Positions 1 through 19,560 of a stretch of DNA of 64,000 nucleotides are shown in pieces. The DNA is from Glandiceps talaboti. Lineage: Eukaryota; Hemichordata; Enteropneusta; Spengelidae. Position 1 is the first letter of the stretch, and each line of letters begins with the position of its first letter. Under the pieces are notes generated by a model. It had not been told where the DNA came from. It was given only the letters and a program-made list of their open reading frames with translations, and made no database searches. Location of the stretch: contig NC_135552.1 of assembly GCF_964340395.1 (NCBI RefSeq), positions 6,806,994 to 6,870,993 on the forward strand, read 5' to 3'. The position numbers were made by a program, and so were the translations under genes.

Positions 1-920
1 TAAGTTTCAAAAGTAGTCGTTCACCAAGTGTACCTTTGTAAAATTCCTTGCGACTTTGCCATAACAATTCAACATAGCCCAGTGATCGTTTCACATAGTC
101 GCAAGCCAGATCTGAGAGTGTTTCAGTAGAAATGTGTGATTGTGTTTACTTATGTTTGTTTGTATATGTCTGTATAAATATAAAATCGCGCTGGGGAGCA
201 AATCACAGCACAAAACTCACGAAAGTTATACTTACAGTTCAGTTTCTAAATGAACTTTCGTGAACTTATTTCGTTAAATTGAAATGGTATGAATGAAAAC
301 ACGTATCTTATCAGCATTGATGAGGTTTTAATACATAATGCTATAGCCTCGGCTCACACATTATAGCGTTAGCATCATAACATTGACACAAGACACAATG
401 TCTTACCGTTGACTTATATTATGACTCTAGTGTATCCAAGTTGTACGTTTGTGGACATTTTAGGGGAAAGGTGTAAATTGCGTACGGCATCTTTAGAAAA
501 TTACCGAGCCCACCATATAAATAAATAATTTGACTTACCTGAAAATACGTCATACACGTTGTAATATTTCAATAAACAGCAGCATGACGTAAAGACAAAA
601 TTATCAAAGTTATAATATTGCTTTCTCTAACTGTAATTTCTACATGTCTGGCTTGGAGGATAGCCGTATTAGGACAACGTCATATTACCATCTGTACTGC
701 TACATATCACAATTCGACACCCCTATCAGTTACCAGTGATGAATTCGTCGACGATGGTACACTGTGTTTATCATCGTACAATGTGGATGCTAACAACTAT
801 AGTCGTTGTATGGAGTCCGCCATCAAGCTGACTGACAACAGCTGGACTACTGTGTAACTTGATCTACCTATAGCTTATAAGATCATAGGGTTATATTTGC
901 AAACAAGACGACCAATTGCC
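1..920. other. No gene recognised; AT-rich flank
   Basis: There is a 79-codon open frame at 618-857 (plus). It has no recognisable motif, signal peptide or splice support, so it is not called as a gene. The rest is AT-rich and featureless to reading. Confidence 0.4.
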
Positions 921-921
921 G

Positions 922-1322
922 GGTTTTTAAAATAAAATATTAAAGCGGCCATATGCATGAGGATTGGATATGTAATTTGGAGTTTAATTTATAAAATTAA
1001 TTTATCAAGGCGTCCTACTTGAAAAATCAAAGGGAAACATCACAGACCACGTCTGTGTTTGTAACCCAATACATTGCAAAAAAGGCCCAATCATGTGTAA
1101 AAAAGGTTTCTATTGTTACAGTACGTACAATAACAAACATTTTACACATTTATCAACCTTTTGCAATTTATCGAGTTAAAAACAAGCACTTGGCATACAT
1201 GTATGTTCTTTCACATTGATTTTTCAAGTAGGACGCCATGATAAAATTGTTTTATAAATTAAAAATCCGGATTAAATATTCAATTCTTATCCATATGGCC
1301 ACTTTAACCTGTATTATAATTG
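922..1322. mobile_element. Fold-back MITE-like element with ~100-bp inverted arms
   Basis: The left arm (about 922-1028) and right arm (about 1214-1322) are imperfect inverted repeats of about 100 bases. The inner 20 bases are the best preserved: GGCGTCCTACTTGAAAAATC at 1009-1028 is matched in reverse complement at about 1220-1239. The outer arms also pair, around the GGCCATATG motifs at about 950 and 1297. The core encodes only a 66-codon frame of no recognised family. This is the structure of a non-autonomous DNA transposon; no transposase is present and the superfamily cannot be assigned. Confidence 0.65.
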
Positions 1323-1611
1323 TTGAGAAAGTATAACCCTTGAGAACAGTAAAGCGTATAACAACAGATTGATGGTCAATTGGATGAGTGATGTTTGATA
1401 CGCCCATGGTTCTGGCGACTGCTGGTGGCGGAGTAAATACTCATTAGATTGTAAAGCATGTACATGAAAGTCAAACTTAATATGAAAGGTCAAAGTAAGT
1501 GCATTTTAATATCAAACGCTGAACGTATATGAGTGATCGAATACGAAAAAAAGTAATATAGTTCTAACGATATATTTAAGATGACTTCGACTCATCATGA
1601 AAATGACACAT

Positions 1612-1688
<77 letters not shown>
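1612..1688. repeat. (TA)n microsatellite
   Basis: An uninterrupted AT dinucleotide run directly abuts the inverted repeat that starts at 1687. Confidence 0.95.
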
Positions 1689-1692
<4 letters not shown>

Positions 1693-1833
1693 AGGGTAGA
1701 AGAAAATCAAGTCGGGTTTTTCGTCTCTACAAGCCTGTTTCGTGAGTAAATCACTCGTCAGGAGATGTTGATGTACATCAACAGGCTTGTAGAGACGAAA
1801 AACCCGACTTGATTTTCTTGTACCCTCAACATA
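1687..1833. repeat. Long inverted repeat, probable Penelope-like element terminus
   Basis: About 52 bases at 1687-1739 (starting TATGTTGAGGGTA) are repeated as the reverse complement at 1780-1833, with a ~40-base centre. The arms differ by only a base or two. The centre contains a hammerhead-type core on the minus strand (separate entry). Penelope-like retroelements are known to carry hammerhead motifs and to insert as inverted or tandem terminal copies, so this may be a truncated terminus of one. No reverse transcriptase or GIY-YIG frame is nearby. Confidence 0.6.
1729..1790 (-). ncRNA. Hammerhead-ribozyme-like motif
   Basis: Read on the minus strand, the conserved core CUGACGA lies at 1761-1755. 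It is followed by GUGA-UUUAC-UCAC, a 4-bp stem II with a 5-base loop, and then GAAAC at 1741-1737. A nine-base stem III pairs 1737-1729 with 1790-1782, which places a GUU cleavage triplet next to it. Stem I is the weak part: GAUGU and ACAUC pair, but two bases separate them from the core. The core matches the known hammerhead consensus (CUGANGA...GAAA). Activity is untested. Confidence 0.55.
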
Positions 1834-1895
1834 TACTCCGCTCTGCGTGCAGACGTATCGAGCACTGTACTACGGACAAATCTTACCACTGACTT

Positions 1896-2071
<176 letters not shown>

Positions 2072-2324
2072 CCTCAATATTCAGTGAAGTAAGGTCACTT
2101 TCCCCAATCATTATTTTAAATGAAAACTCAGATTCGTTCACACTGCTATTAAAACCGTTATAAACATTACGAAATACGAGTTCTTAACTACAAGGTGTAA
2201 CTAAGTCTAAGATGTATAACCATTTCTTGAAAATCACTTTTAGGTATACAGTGTCGTGAGGTCCTCAACGAAATAATTGATGAAGATCACTGTAACAAGT
2301 CTGCACCCATGACTACGAACTATA

Positions 2325-2892
2325 TTAACTGTGTCGTTTCGATCATTTTACTTGCCACGCGAGTTCTCAAAAGTAACAATTATGATGGTGTATGTATACC
2401 TGGTCCTAACAGCCGCTGAAAAATTATCTGATGCGTACAATGAATTCGAAGTAGTAACGGAATCCCCTGAGAACCATGTCTTTATTGTTGGTGACTTCAA
2501 TCAGTGTGATCTGACTCCTCATCTACCTAACCTTCATCAATACGTCGTCGTACCTACACGTCTTGATAGAACTATTGACTTATGTTACGGAAATATTGCC
2601 AACGCGTATAGATCGATTGGGAAACCACCTATTGGGCGCTCAGTAGTGCAATGTAGTGCATCTTCTTCCGAAATATAGGCAAAGGTTAAAAACTATTCAG
2701 ATTTGGTCACAGGAATGTATCGAAGAACTGAAAAACTGTTTTGAAATAACTGACTGGGATATATTTAAGCAAAAGTGTTCCAACTCACAAGGACTAGTAG
2801 ATAACATTTCTTGTTACATTAAGTTTTGTGAGAGCATTGTTGTTAAGACCAAATCAGTACTCATATTCCCAAATGATAAACCCATTGTATGA
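2325..2892 (+). pseudogene. LINE endonuclease remnant (non-LTR retrotransposon)
   Basis: Two adjacent frames together give a decayed apurinic endonuclease domain of a non-LTR retrotransposon. The first (2331-2640) has the FYLPREFSKV and FIVGDFNQCDL motifs (the GDFN catalytic strand) and RTIDLCYGNI. After a frame change near 2650 the second (2656-2890) continues with HLLPKYRQRLK, WSQECIEELKNCFE and FPNDKP, the usual linker to the reverse transcriptase. The histidine-bearing SDH motif is lost at the frame change. No reverse transcriptase follows, so this is a dead internal fragment. Confidence 0.8.
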
Positions 2893-2894
2893 GG

Positions 2895-3850
2895 GGGTAA
2901 TGGGACTCCGAACATTCCTGAGCCAAGACCACACAATCAACTAATGAAAAAGTGGCGGGAACTGACCGATTACACGAGCAAACGGTTTCTGGATCTCCTG
3001 GTAGTATATCTACCACAATATATCCAGATACAACGTAAAGAAATAGACAGGTTAAACCAGGGCCTGTTGGAAGAGATTATCAAACAACAGAAGCCAAAAA
3101 GTCTGCTAAAACAATATTCTCTCAAATTTCTCGCATCTAGGATAGCGCATAGTGATAATTGAAAATTGTCGGAGTTCCAAATCTGACTGAGAATTAGAAT
3201 TAAAAAAACATGGCGACTCGACAACCAAAATGACACTCGACTCTCAGTGTAATAGCTCATTAGTACTAAATGACGTGGCCTCCTTATTTGGTGTATCATA
3301 CGTCACAGTGACGGGCTACCTAATATCTACTATGTACACAATACCACGTTACTTTGTCTATAATGCAACCGATGGAAACCTTACTACACAACCATTCGCA
3401 GGACTTGATTCACTAACCTGGTTTAGAACGTTAACAGTGTACATCGGCTGATCATGAATTTTGTGAACTTGTTTGTTCCAACGTCGCGATACCTGCGTGC
3501 ACATCCTTTCGGGATACTCAGACAAACAATTACGGTATACGCAGCAACAGACGGTCAACAATATCAACGGGAAGCGGAAAAAAAATCTAAAAGTCTCAAT
3601 GCACTAAAATTAAAACAAAATACAGTGTACTTGTACATGTGGCCAAGTGTTAAAATATGGTTTTATATGGTTGTACAAGTTCTATATCATCTATCGGGAC
3701 AGTTACTAGTACGAAAAGAACTGTGTAACATAAGCAAACCACAAAATCGTTTTGTTCTGTTCACTATTAATTCAAAAATAACGGGTACTTTACATTTTGA
3801 TAACTTTATTGAGATATCAAAATGACAGTCGTACCCACTTCGAATTCCGG
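2895..3850. other. Unassigned open frames, no recognised gene
   Basis: Open frames at 2944-3162 (72 codons) and 3454-3825 (123 codons) on the plus strand show no motif I recognise. They follow the LINE remnant and may be older transposon sequence. Confidence 0.35.
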
Positions 3851-3872
3851 CTGGCGTTGTAGTTGCTCAAAA

Positions 3873-3985
3873 AAAAACTAACTAACTAACTAAATAAATA
3901 AATAAATAAAAGTATAGAATATAATCCATCCATCCGTACTCCTATTTATTTATTTGTTAGTTAGTTTGTTTGTTTGTTTGGTTGG
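3873..3985. repeat. Hairpin of tetranucleotide tracts inside a larger fold-back
   Basis: A run of ACTA then AATA repeats (3879-3912) is complementary to TATT then GTTA tracts at 3940-3967. A further inverted pair, GCGTTGTAGTTG at about 3852 and CAACTACAAC at about 4087, lies outside it. The whole 3850-4110 block therefore reads as a fold-back element whose arms have turned into microsatellite. Confidence 0.5.
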
Positions 3986-4552
3986 TTGGTTGGTTGGTCT
4001 GTCTGTATATTTATTATTTGTTTGTTTATCTATTTATTCATTTTATTTGTGTATGTATTTATTTATTTTAAGAATGCCGACGCACAACTACAACACCGAT
4101 GTGTGGCCGGTCCTACGCAATTAGTGCCGGATCATACTGAAAGTGTTATAGCGCCCTCTCGCGACTAGTCATGCGGTAGTACATTTTTTACCAGAAAGTG
4201 TGTAAATACACATGTACTTGATCAGTCTAATGGTAATGGCTGTCGTATCGTATAGACGCGGTAAATGCAAATGATGACGTCACAACTTTCAACCTATGAA
4301 AATCCAAATATTCTCAAACATTCTCCAAATATATTAATAAACATCACGAAAAATAGCTACACATATTAAGTGTCTGTTTTATTCACAAAAAATCTCAAAA
4401 TATGAAAACTAGAAAATATTTTTGTGAAGACAATATTGTTTACAGCATCAAAGTGTTGGTGACCTAACATCTCTTTGTTAACCTATATATATTCAATAAA
4501 ATTCTCTTTTTATTTCTTGTAAAATGTACACTGTAGTGTAAAGTAGATTTCT

Positions 4553-12204
<7,652 letters not shown>

Positions 12205-14640
12205 CTAACAGAATGAAAAATAGGAAAGAGTCATCATACAACATCAGGGAGCAAATTAGTAAATTGCATTGGTTTTGAGTTGGGGGGAATCAAATGTGAC
12301 CATCTCTATCTATTCCTTTTTTTTAAAGTGACCCGCTCCACTTTCCCTTCTTTAAAATATTACGCTATCCCGTCCAAATAATTGTAAAACATTGGGTTAA
12401 CATGCTCTTTGACTTGAACATGGAGAGAATCAATTAGAAGGACTTGATCCCACTGCTGCCATCACATTGATGTATTTACAGGCATTCGCTTTTCCTACTA
12501 CTACCACTATGGTGAATTTATGAGAAGAAACCGTATTAATCAGTTAGCTAATTAATTAACAGACTGGGAATATCAGAAATCAACGACACGTAATACAGTA
12601 CTTTTAGACGTATGCGACAATCGAGCTATCTAGGTGTCGTTTGTTGCAGATTTTAAGTCCATTCATCTGCAAATGATCTCTGACCTCAGTAGCAAAGAAG
12701 GTGTGCCACTCATGAACGCAGAAAAACGTAAATGTAGACTCAACCAGCATTGACATAATTAAAATTCTCTTAGTACAAATGGGTTTAGATTGTCGATACT
12801 AGTAACAAACATGGAAGCTAGAGCAAACCATGCAAGGTGAAAGAGTTACTTCATTTTGTCATGAAATTGCCAATTTTTAGAATGCTGGTATTATTTGGTA
12901 TAATTGCGTCAAGTGTTTCCCCGGTTTAGTTGATTAAACATTTTTGCGGGGGGGGGGAGTGGCATGTCGTAATGAGACTGGTAAAAACGCTGTTAAAGTT
13001 GCAGTGATACATTACTTGAGCGAAGTATTTCAGTCACGTGATACTGTAACCTACTGTACGTTAAATATATCATGCCATTAATACTCGACTCCCATTATTC
13101 TTGTAGAATGTAAATCGTTACTGTCTTTGTCCTGTGACCCAGCACATATCAAAATGTATTTTGATGACATTGCTTTGGCTAGTAGTAGTGGTGGTTCGAA
13201 GCCAAAAGCTGCCATTATTGAAAAAAATAACAGTTTAAAAATTGAAAATATTTGGATTCATACTTAATTGTCGCACCTGTGTGATGATCACGTTCCTCTT
13301 TAGAATCTGTAGGAAAGCGTTTTTGAAATGAGTTGTGATAGTATGCATGAAGGCATTATGATCAATAACAACAGGGGTGAAAAAAGAGCCTATTAGAGGC
13401 CCCTCGATACAAATGTCTGCTATAGATTTGCCCAGGATGTTTCTTTTGTTCACATCGATATCTCACCAGACCTTGCTGAAATGAATAGGGTGTCTGTTGA
13501 ATGACTGCCTCTTTTGTGTGACATGCCCATGGGTACGTTACTTTGCAAAATTTAGACGGAAATATGTGATAATGCTGAATTATTTGTTTGTTTACAACAA
13601 CATTTCACATTTATGTGAAAGTTTGCATAGCTCGAAACAAGAAGCGATGCCAATGTTGTCAACAAAACTGCCTACATAGGTGTATTGAACTTTCACTATT
13701 AAGGACAAGTATGGCCTGGTCTGGAATGGTCTGACGTCATGAGAGGTCATGAAAGATGTAAGGTTGCGACAACTTATTGAATACTTGTTTTGTCATTCAA
13801 ATGATTTAAGAAACAAGCACTATTATTTGCTATTACTTCAGATATATACTTGTTGAAAACACAGCTACCGCTGTACACGCTAGCTAGCTGTCACACATTC
13901 ATCAAAGCGTTGGGTCGTAACGTCACTAGTACTGTCGTCATGCCTACACGTCAACACAAGCTCTGATCTGGCAGACATTTTAAAAAGAAAGAAAAAATAC
14001 AACATACAAGCTTGAAAGAAACGGAATATTGAAACATGTCTATTTGATTTTGATGACAAGATAATAATTCATTCAATACAATTGAGTTTAATCAACCCAA
14101 CGAAACATTATGGTCTTGTTGACTGTGTTCCAAATCGTGAGCTAAGATGAGAGAACCATACCTTTGTATTTACTGATAATATGTCCGACTAATCTGTCAC
14201 ACACAGCGTTTCATCACATATATGGACGTTTGATGTCGCACTTGTGAACGTTCGTTTAGGGGAGGGGGGGGGCGAAACGAACGACAACACGCGTTCAGTC
14301 GGTTGCTTTTAAAGATAAAGTTTTTTTCAACGTTATCATACAAAATGTCTTACCTTTCAATTAAACCGATGCATAAATGCTACAACGGTACTCTTGATAG
14401 TGTCTGTCAACGTCTTATAGAGGATGCATCGAATTAAAACAGGCTGGTAAAGACGCCAGTAAGGTTATGGGATATCTACAACAGGTCAGAGTGGAATATA
14501 GTAAGTCACGTGGTATTATAGATGAGCACTGATGCAGTGTATCAACTGACAAACTTGTGTCGGTTTCAATTGTTCAAACTCAATTAAAACTTGAATATTT
14601 TGAACTGTTGTGTTAGATATGACTAATTAATTGCAATAAT
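12205..14640. other. Upstream flank of the multidomain gene; no coding gene seen
   Basis: Probably contains the 5' untranslated exon and promoter of the minus-strand multidomain gene. A minus-strand donor (GAAAG|GTAAGA) near 14355 is a candidate, as is GAG|GTGAGAT near 15873. Open frames here are short and match nothing I recognise. Confidence 0.35.
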
Positions 14641-14644
14641 ATTG

Positions 14645-14925
14645 TACACTGGGTCATCTGTGGGTAGACATATTTGTGTAGCAGTACACATAGCATGATG
14701 TAATATATTCAATCGAATTGTCCGAAGTTTGGGTTTACCCCAAAAAAATCAGCGTCACCAATTATACACAATTCCATTTTATCACTATTCTACTCTACTT
14801 ACAGCTAAAATAGATCTCTGATTGACATGTACAGTGTCTAATTATTGATAATTTAACAGTTTTCAGTGGAAATATTGTTGGTTGTCTAATGAAAAGTAGA
14901 AGTTCAGTTGCAGCCAGCAGTGCAT
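14645..14925. repeat. Interspersed repeat, second copy at ~59350-59640
   Basis: The two blocks share scattered strings in the same order (CATATTTGTGTA, CAGTACACATA, ATATATTCAATC / ATATATCCAATC, TTTTCAGTG, TTGTTGGTTGTCT) over about 280 bases. It is an old dispersed repeat of unknown class. Confidence 0.55.
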
Positions 14926-14929
14926 ATGT

Positions 14930-16233
14930 AAAGTTGTATCAATGGAAATATGTAACCCTTTTAATAACCAATTATGATTTGATATTTAGTCTTATATAAC
15001 GTGGAGGCACTATATTACTTAGTTCCTGTGTTTTGATCTAATTGGCATAGCTGAGGCCACAACTCCCAAAGACTAGATTTTGAATGGTTCGGTGACTGTA
15101 CAAACAAAGTAATATCACGTCACACATGAAGACAACTAGAACTGATGACATTCATATTTCTTATTAATGAAGATGATTGAAAGTAAGCAGGCTAAAGTCC
15201 TCAATTAAAATTACTAATTGTAAATTTACCAGGGCACTCCGGTTTGTGAATGTTTCTCCAACTATGATAAATATGATTGGTGTCTAAAATTAAGTCCCTA
15301 AATTCAAGACAGTGGTACTGATTTGCCCAGGGCATCTCTTTTGCACACGTCCCTCTATTCAATGTTGATGAGGTTGGTAGACAAATAGTACGTGCAATAC
15401 ATGATAAATATCAAGAACCTGTGTTTGTTGAATTCATTACTTAATTCATGTGTTTTGAAGAAAGTTGTATGCATTCAATGAGTCAAAAATAATTTGTAAT
15501 TTTTACACATCGATTGAAGTGCAACACAGCGAGTTTTATTTGATATATGTACGACGTTTTATTATTAATTGTTAGTAATTCAATACACACTGGTGTGACA
15601 TTTGACCCAAGTAACAACGGCTTGCAATCCTTGGGTAGAAGAGACGCCATTTTGTTGGAAAGCCACACCGCAGTGTTTCAATATGTTCATAGTAAGACTA
15701 GTGATTAATAGCAAAAAGATAAACACATCACAGTTACTGTGGTCAGTGAGTTTCCGAGATTTCCTGATTTTGTTTCCATGAACAGAATGTTTTACAAATC
15801 TTAAATGCCAACATGAATGGTTTGTAGTTTTGTTGAATTTTGCATTAAAATGTCTCCAGAAAATGTATCTCACCTTTGAGTATATCGTCACAGTTGTCAA
15901 ATCTGTTGTCCACGTGCATTACCTCTCACTTGATGTACTGGTTAATCTCTCACTAAAACACTTTTGAAATGTTGAGGTTGGAAACTACACACTAGGGTTG
16001 TTGTAAAGCACGGCACGGTATGGCAATCATGTGACAAAATATGCTCAAGTTCTGTATGTGACATGAATAAATTATCTAAATCTCTGTAGTTATAGAATGA
16101 TGGAGCATTGTATCTTTGCATGATTTACTTTTCGAAATTACGATAGACTTTAAAACATCATTCTATCCAATATTTAAATTAATTGCTCAGTAGGTTGGTT
16201 GGTTGTTCAATAGGTCGACCGATTGATCGATAT
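14930..16233. other. No gene recognised
   Basis: AT-rich sequence upstream of the tandem duplication. Short open frames on both strands show no motif or splice support. Confidence 0.4.
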
Positions 16234-16929
16234 AGAAGTCATGAAAATCACTCCAAATGTCTCCATATACAGTGAGCATGTTCCTTGTTTGAAACTATAA
16301 AGAACTTGGGGAGTTCAGCCTCTTAGTTTTTAAAAAAATCGACAACCCAGTATTAGGCAGTCATTTTAGACATAAATAAGTTTAATTTTAACCACATTAT
16401 GTAAAAGTTAAAGTGGTCACACTGACAGAAAATAGGGACATATTTTTTTATTTTAGTAGACGGTGGGTACTTCGTGTCATACACTTTGGTTACAACAAGG
16501 AAGTGATAACGAGTCTTACAGTCAATACATAGTCCAACAAGATTACATAGTATATACTTGTAACGTTTCTATACACAGACATAAAGGATTGAAGTACACT
16601 ATAGTATGTGAAACAAAATTGCTCTTTTATTTCACAATTAAGTAAGCAAAGAAGTCCACAGAAATTACTACAAATACACCAAATATTTATTATCTACGAC
16701 TAAAAGTGTCCCTAAGCAGCTTGGTCGTTATAACCTGTGTATGTCATTTATTGCCCATGTTATTGAAAATGAATATAACTTTGTCTTTTGGATACTCATT
16801 TGACATTTCATTAAAACATATATGCAAATCTCACTACATAAATAATATAAACACAATCATTACATACGCACTAAAAAATATGGTCACTCTAGATCTCATA
16901 GTGAAAGAAGACTAATATTTGGCAAAATT

Positions 16930-17355
16930 TTCTCTGTGTTCTGTGTACCCTGAACTTCCAACATTATGTACACCAATTCTGTGTGTTCTGTGTACCCTGA
17001 ACTTCCAACATTATGTTCATCAATTCTCTGTGTTCTTGATACCCTGAACTTCCAACATTATGTACATCAATTCCCTGTGTTCTGTGTACCCTGAACTGCC
17101 AACAGTATGTACACCAATTCTGTGTGTTCTTGGTACCCTGAACTTCCAGCATTATTTACATCAATTCTGTGTGTTCTTTGTACCCTGAACTTCCAACAAT
17201 ATTTACATCAATTCTGTGTGTTCTTGATACCCTGAACTTCCAACATTATGTACATCAATTCCCTGTGTTCTTGGTACCCTGAACTGCCAACAGTATGTAC
17301 ACCAATTCTGTGTGTTCTGGGTACCCTGAACTTCCAACAATATTTACATCAATAA
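16930..17355. repeat. 47-bp minisatellite, 9 copies
   Basis: The ACCCTGAACT landmark recurs at exact 47-base spacing from 16947 to 17323. The unit contains CTTCCAACATTATGTACA and ends CAATTCTGTGTGTTCT. It lies downstream of the glutaredoxin gene. Since 47 is not a multiple of three, the apparent open frames across it are not coding. Confidence 0.95.
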
Positions 17356-17747
17356 AACCTTATTATGATAAAATGTGCTCATTCAAAAAAAAGAGGAAAA
17401 TAGCCGACGTTTCTGGATTGACCCTCAACAGTACATTTACTGTAAGTTATACATAATTTATGACTATTCAAATTGGACGCCTTTATTAAGAGATTGACAT
17501 GCAAAAATTTATGCGACACTAAGCAAATGATGATGACCCTGGGAAGATCTACAATGTGATGTGCAGATATATCTAATAAAGTTTACAGACGATTTTAATT
17601 TCACACCTAGTTGTACCCCAATATGGTCGTTATATTTTGACTGACAGTTATGAATGAAGGCATTGACCAATCGTTAAGGGAAGAATCAGGAAGACATTAT
17701 GTATGAGCCACCACTCTGGGTGTCTTAGCAGACGACATTTATGTAGA

Positions 17748-18786
17748 CTATATGGCTCCACATTCTCTCAGCATTGGCTCTAATTTGCCTGATCTGTACA
17801 AATCATCTGTTTCTGTTCCTCCTCCTATGCACTTCCCTTTGACAAACACTCTTGGAACCTGTAACAAAGTAAACAAATAGATTTTCAAAAATGACCTAAC
17901 AAGAAAACCCAATTGGGATAAAAGGGTTTCATTTTACAACCCATATTTGGTTAGAGCTCCTTAATAGGGAACTTGCAAACCCGCCATGTTGAATGTTTCA
18001 TCATGGAAATGTGATAATAAATACATATCAAATAGTATTGTAAACAATAATGTTACATTGTTTTTAACCACAATTCATAGTCACCCTCATCATTGTGGGA
18101 GGTTTATTTTATTGGTAGCGCCAGATTAGGTATTATGATAACCACAGATAATCCCATGGTCCTTTGCGTCTGAGCATGCTCAGTCTGGATTGCAAGTTCC
18201 CTATTAGCAGCACTACTTCATTGAATGTATATTAGAGTGTACATCTCTGCTTGCTGTTTCAACAACACATCTACTAATATCTTGGTGCAAAAAGAAAACA
18301 AAACAGTGGACATCAGGGTTTGAGTGGATGTTTTTTGTTCTTTCAAGATGTCAGATACAACAGAAAATAAAGGCCGTATTTTGTGAATTAAATCAATCAG
18401 TTCATACTTTTTATATAATCATTATTATTCCCTCCCTAAATAACACCGATTCGACATTTTTGATCCTTCACGTTCAAAGGGAATAGAGGTATTTCAGATT
18501 TGGTGTTGTCATTTGAAAGGATCTCAGTACTAGTCAATATGTTATACTTACAGTGTTTTCACCTGTCATTTTACCCAATATATCCTGCAGTGTTTCACCG
18601 TCATCTCGTTGATCAAGTTCCACCACTTCATACTTAGCTTGCAGTTCATCAAACACTTCCTTAGCCAGCTGACTATACATACAGTAAGTTTTAGAGAAGA
18701 CCACTACACACTTATCATGTATCATGTTTTGGATGAATATGGCTTCAGGAGAACTCATATCAACTTCGTCACCCATTTTGATTACT
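17748..18786 (-). CDS. Glutaredoxin, copy 1
   Basis: Two coding exons: 18776-18552 (75 codons, ATG at 18776) and 17858-17748 (36 codons plus TAG), joined phase 0 at ACT|GTAAGT...TTACAG|GTT. The 111-residue product is full length for the family. It has the thioredoxin-fold strand VVVFSKTYC, active site CMYS (Cys at about residue 32), the cis-proline TVPRVFV and the glutathione-binding GGGTETDDL. Glutaredoxins reduce disulfides or deglutathionylate proteins using glutathione. The usual CPYC/CSYC second Cys is Ser here, which predicts a monothiol mechanism. The ATG follows an acceptor at 18787, and a likely 5' untranslated exon ends at 19498 (AAG|GTATGT). Confidence 0.85.
17962..18206. mobile_element. 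245-bp TIR element in the glutaredoxin intron
   Basis: Ends are 17-base perfect inverted repeats (TAATAGGGAACTTGCAA ... TTGCAAGTTCCCTATTA). The same element is in unit 3 at 33306-33559. Unit 2 has an unoccupied site at about 25735-25750. It encodes nothing and is probably a MITE. Confidence 0.8.
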
Positions 18787-19497
18787 CTATAATTTAGAAA
18801 AAAAGAAGTGATAATGATATCAGGTAAGGTTTCTCAAAGTTAAATGTACAGGAAACATATATTGTGTGGAAAGTACATGGCAGTACAATAAACATAAATA
18901 TAAGGACTCAGTGTCAAAGATGGTGTGTATTCAAAAGATAAATTAAATAGGTAAGCAAATTGAACGGACACTAGCAACAAATACATCATGTATCTACTGA
19001 GTCTTGGTAGTGAGGGTACCGGTAACGACATTGACAAGACGTGATGAGTGAAGATAAACGTAGTGTAAATCTTAAACGTACTAATCGTAATTGGAACTAG
19101 ACTACGATATTCAAATGTGCAAATCAACATAGCAACAAGCACAGACAAGTATGGTGTACATTTTGTATGAGCAACAAGCAAGCAAATTGCAAAGGTTTGC
19201 GGTTGTTAATGTTATGCCAGTACACCAGTGTGTGTGGTGGTATTTTGGTAGCGCACGTGTGGGGTTAATCAATGCTAATGCATGCTCAGTATGTCAAGGC
19301 TGTTGACCAACTTCACAAGACCATGGAGGTAGGAATATTACTGACACAGTTACAAGGACAAAACAACAAACATACAACTGTATGCATGCACAACGTCATC
19401 GCGAGTGGAATGGTGAGGAAGAAAGAACGTTCGTAATAACATTAATTCTTATCATTTACTACACGGGGAAATAAAATGTAAGTGATCGCTTACATAC

Positions 19498-19560
19498 CTT
19501 AAATATGCCTCGAACAACGAGTCAACTATGTTCTCTCAGGATTCGACGTCCAACTCAACC
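19498..19560 (-). promoter_or_regulatory. Probable 5' untranslated exon and promoter area of glutaredoxin copy 1
   Basis: A strong minus-strand donor (ATTTAAG|GTATGTAAG) at 19498 is conserved in unit 2 (27100) and unit 3 (35994). It could splice to the acceptor 10 bases before the glutaredoxin ATG. The transcription start is not defined; open frames on the plus strand here are shadows. Confidence 0.4.

Noticed and set aside
12945-12960. G-rich run as a possible G-quadruplex promoter element
   Set aside because: A single G tract without the four spaced runs needed; not near a defined start.
16964-17152. Repetitive open frame (LEVQGT, NTQNWCT) on the minus strand
   Set aside because: It is the 47-bp minisatellite; the unit is not a multiple of three, so frames rotate and no protein repeat is maintained.
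18840-19181. 113-codon minus-strand frame, identical in units 1 and 2
   Set aside because: Identity reflects recent duplication of the whole region. The frame is broken in unit 3, lies between the glutaredoxin 5' exon and coding exon, and has no recognised motif.
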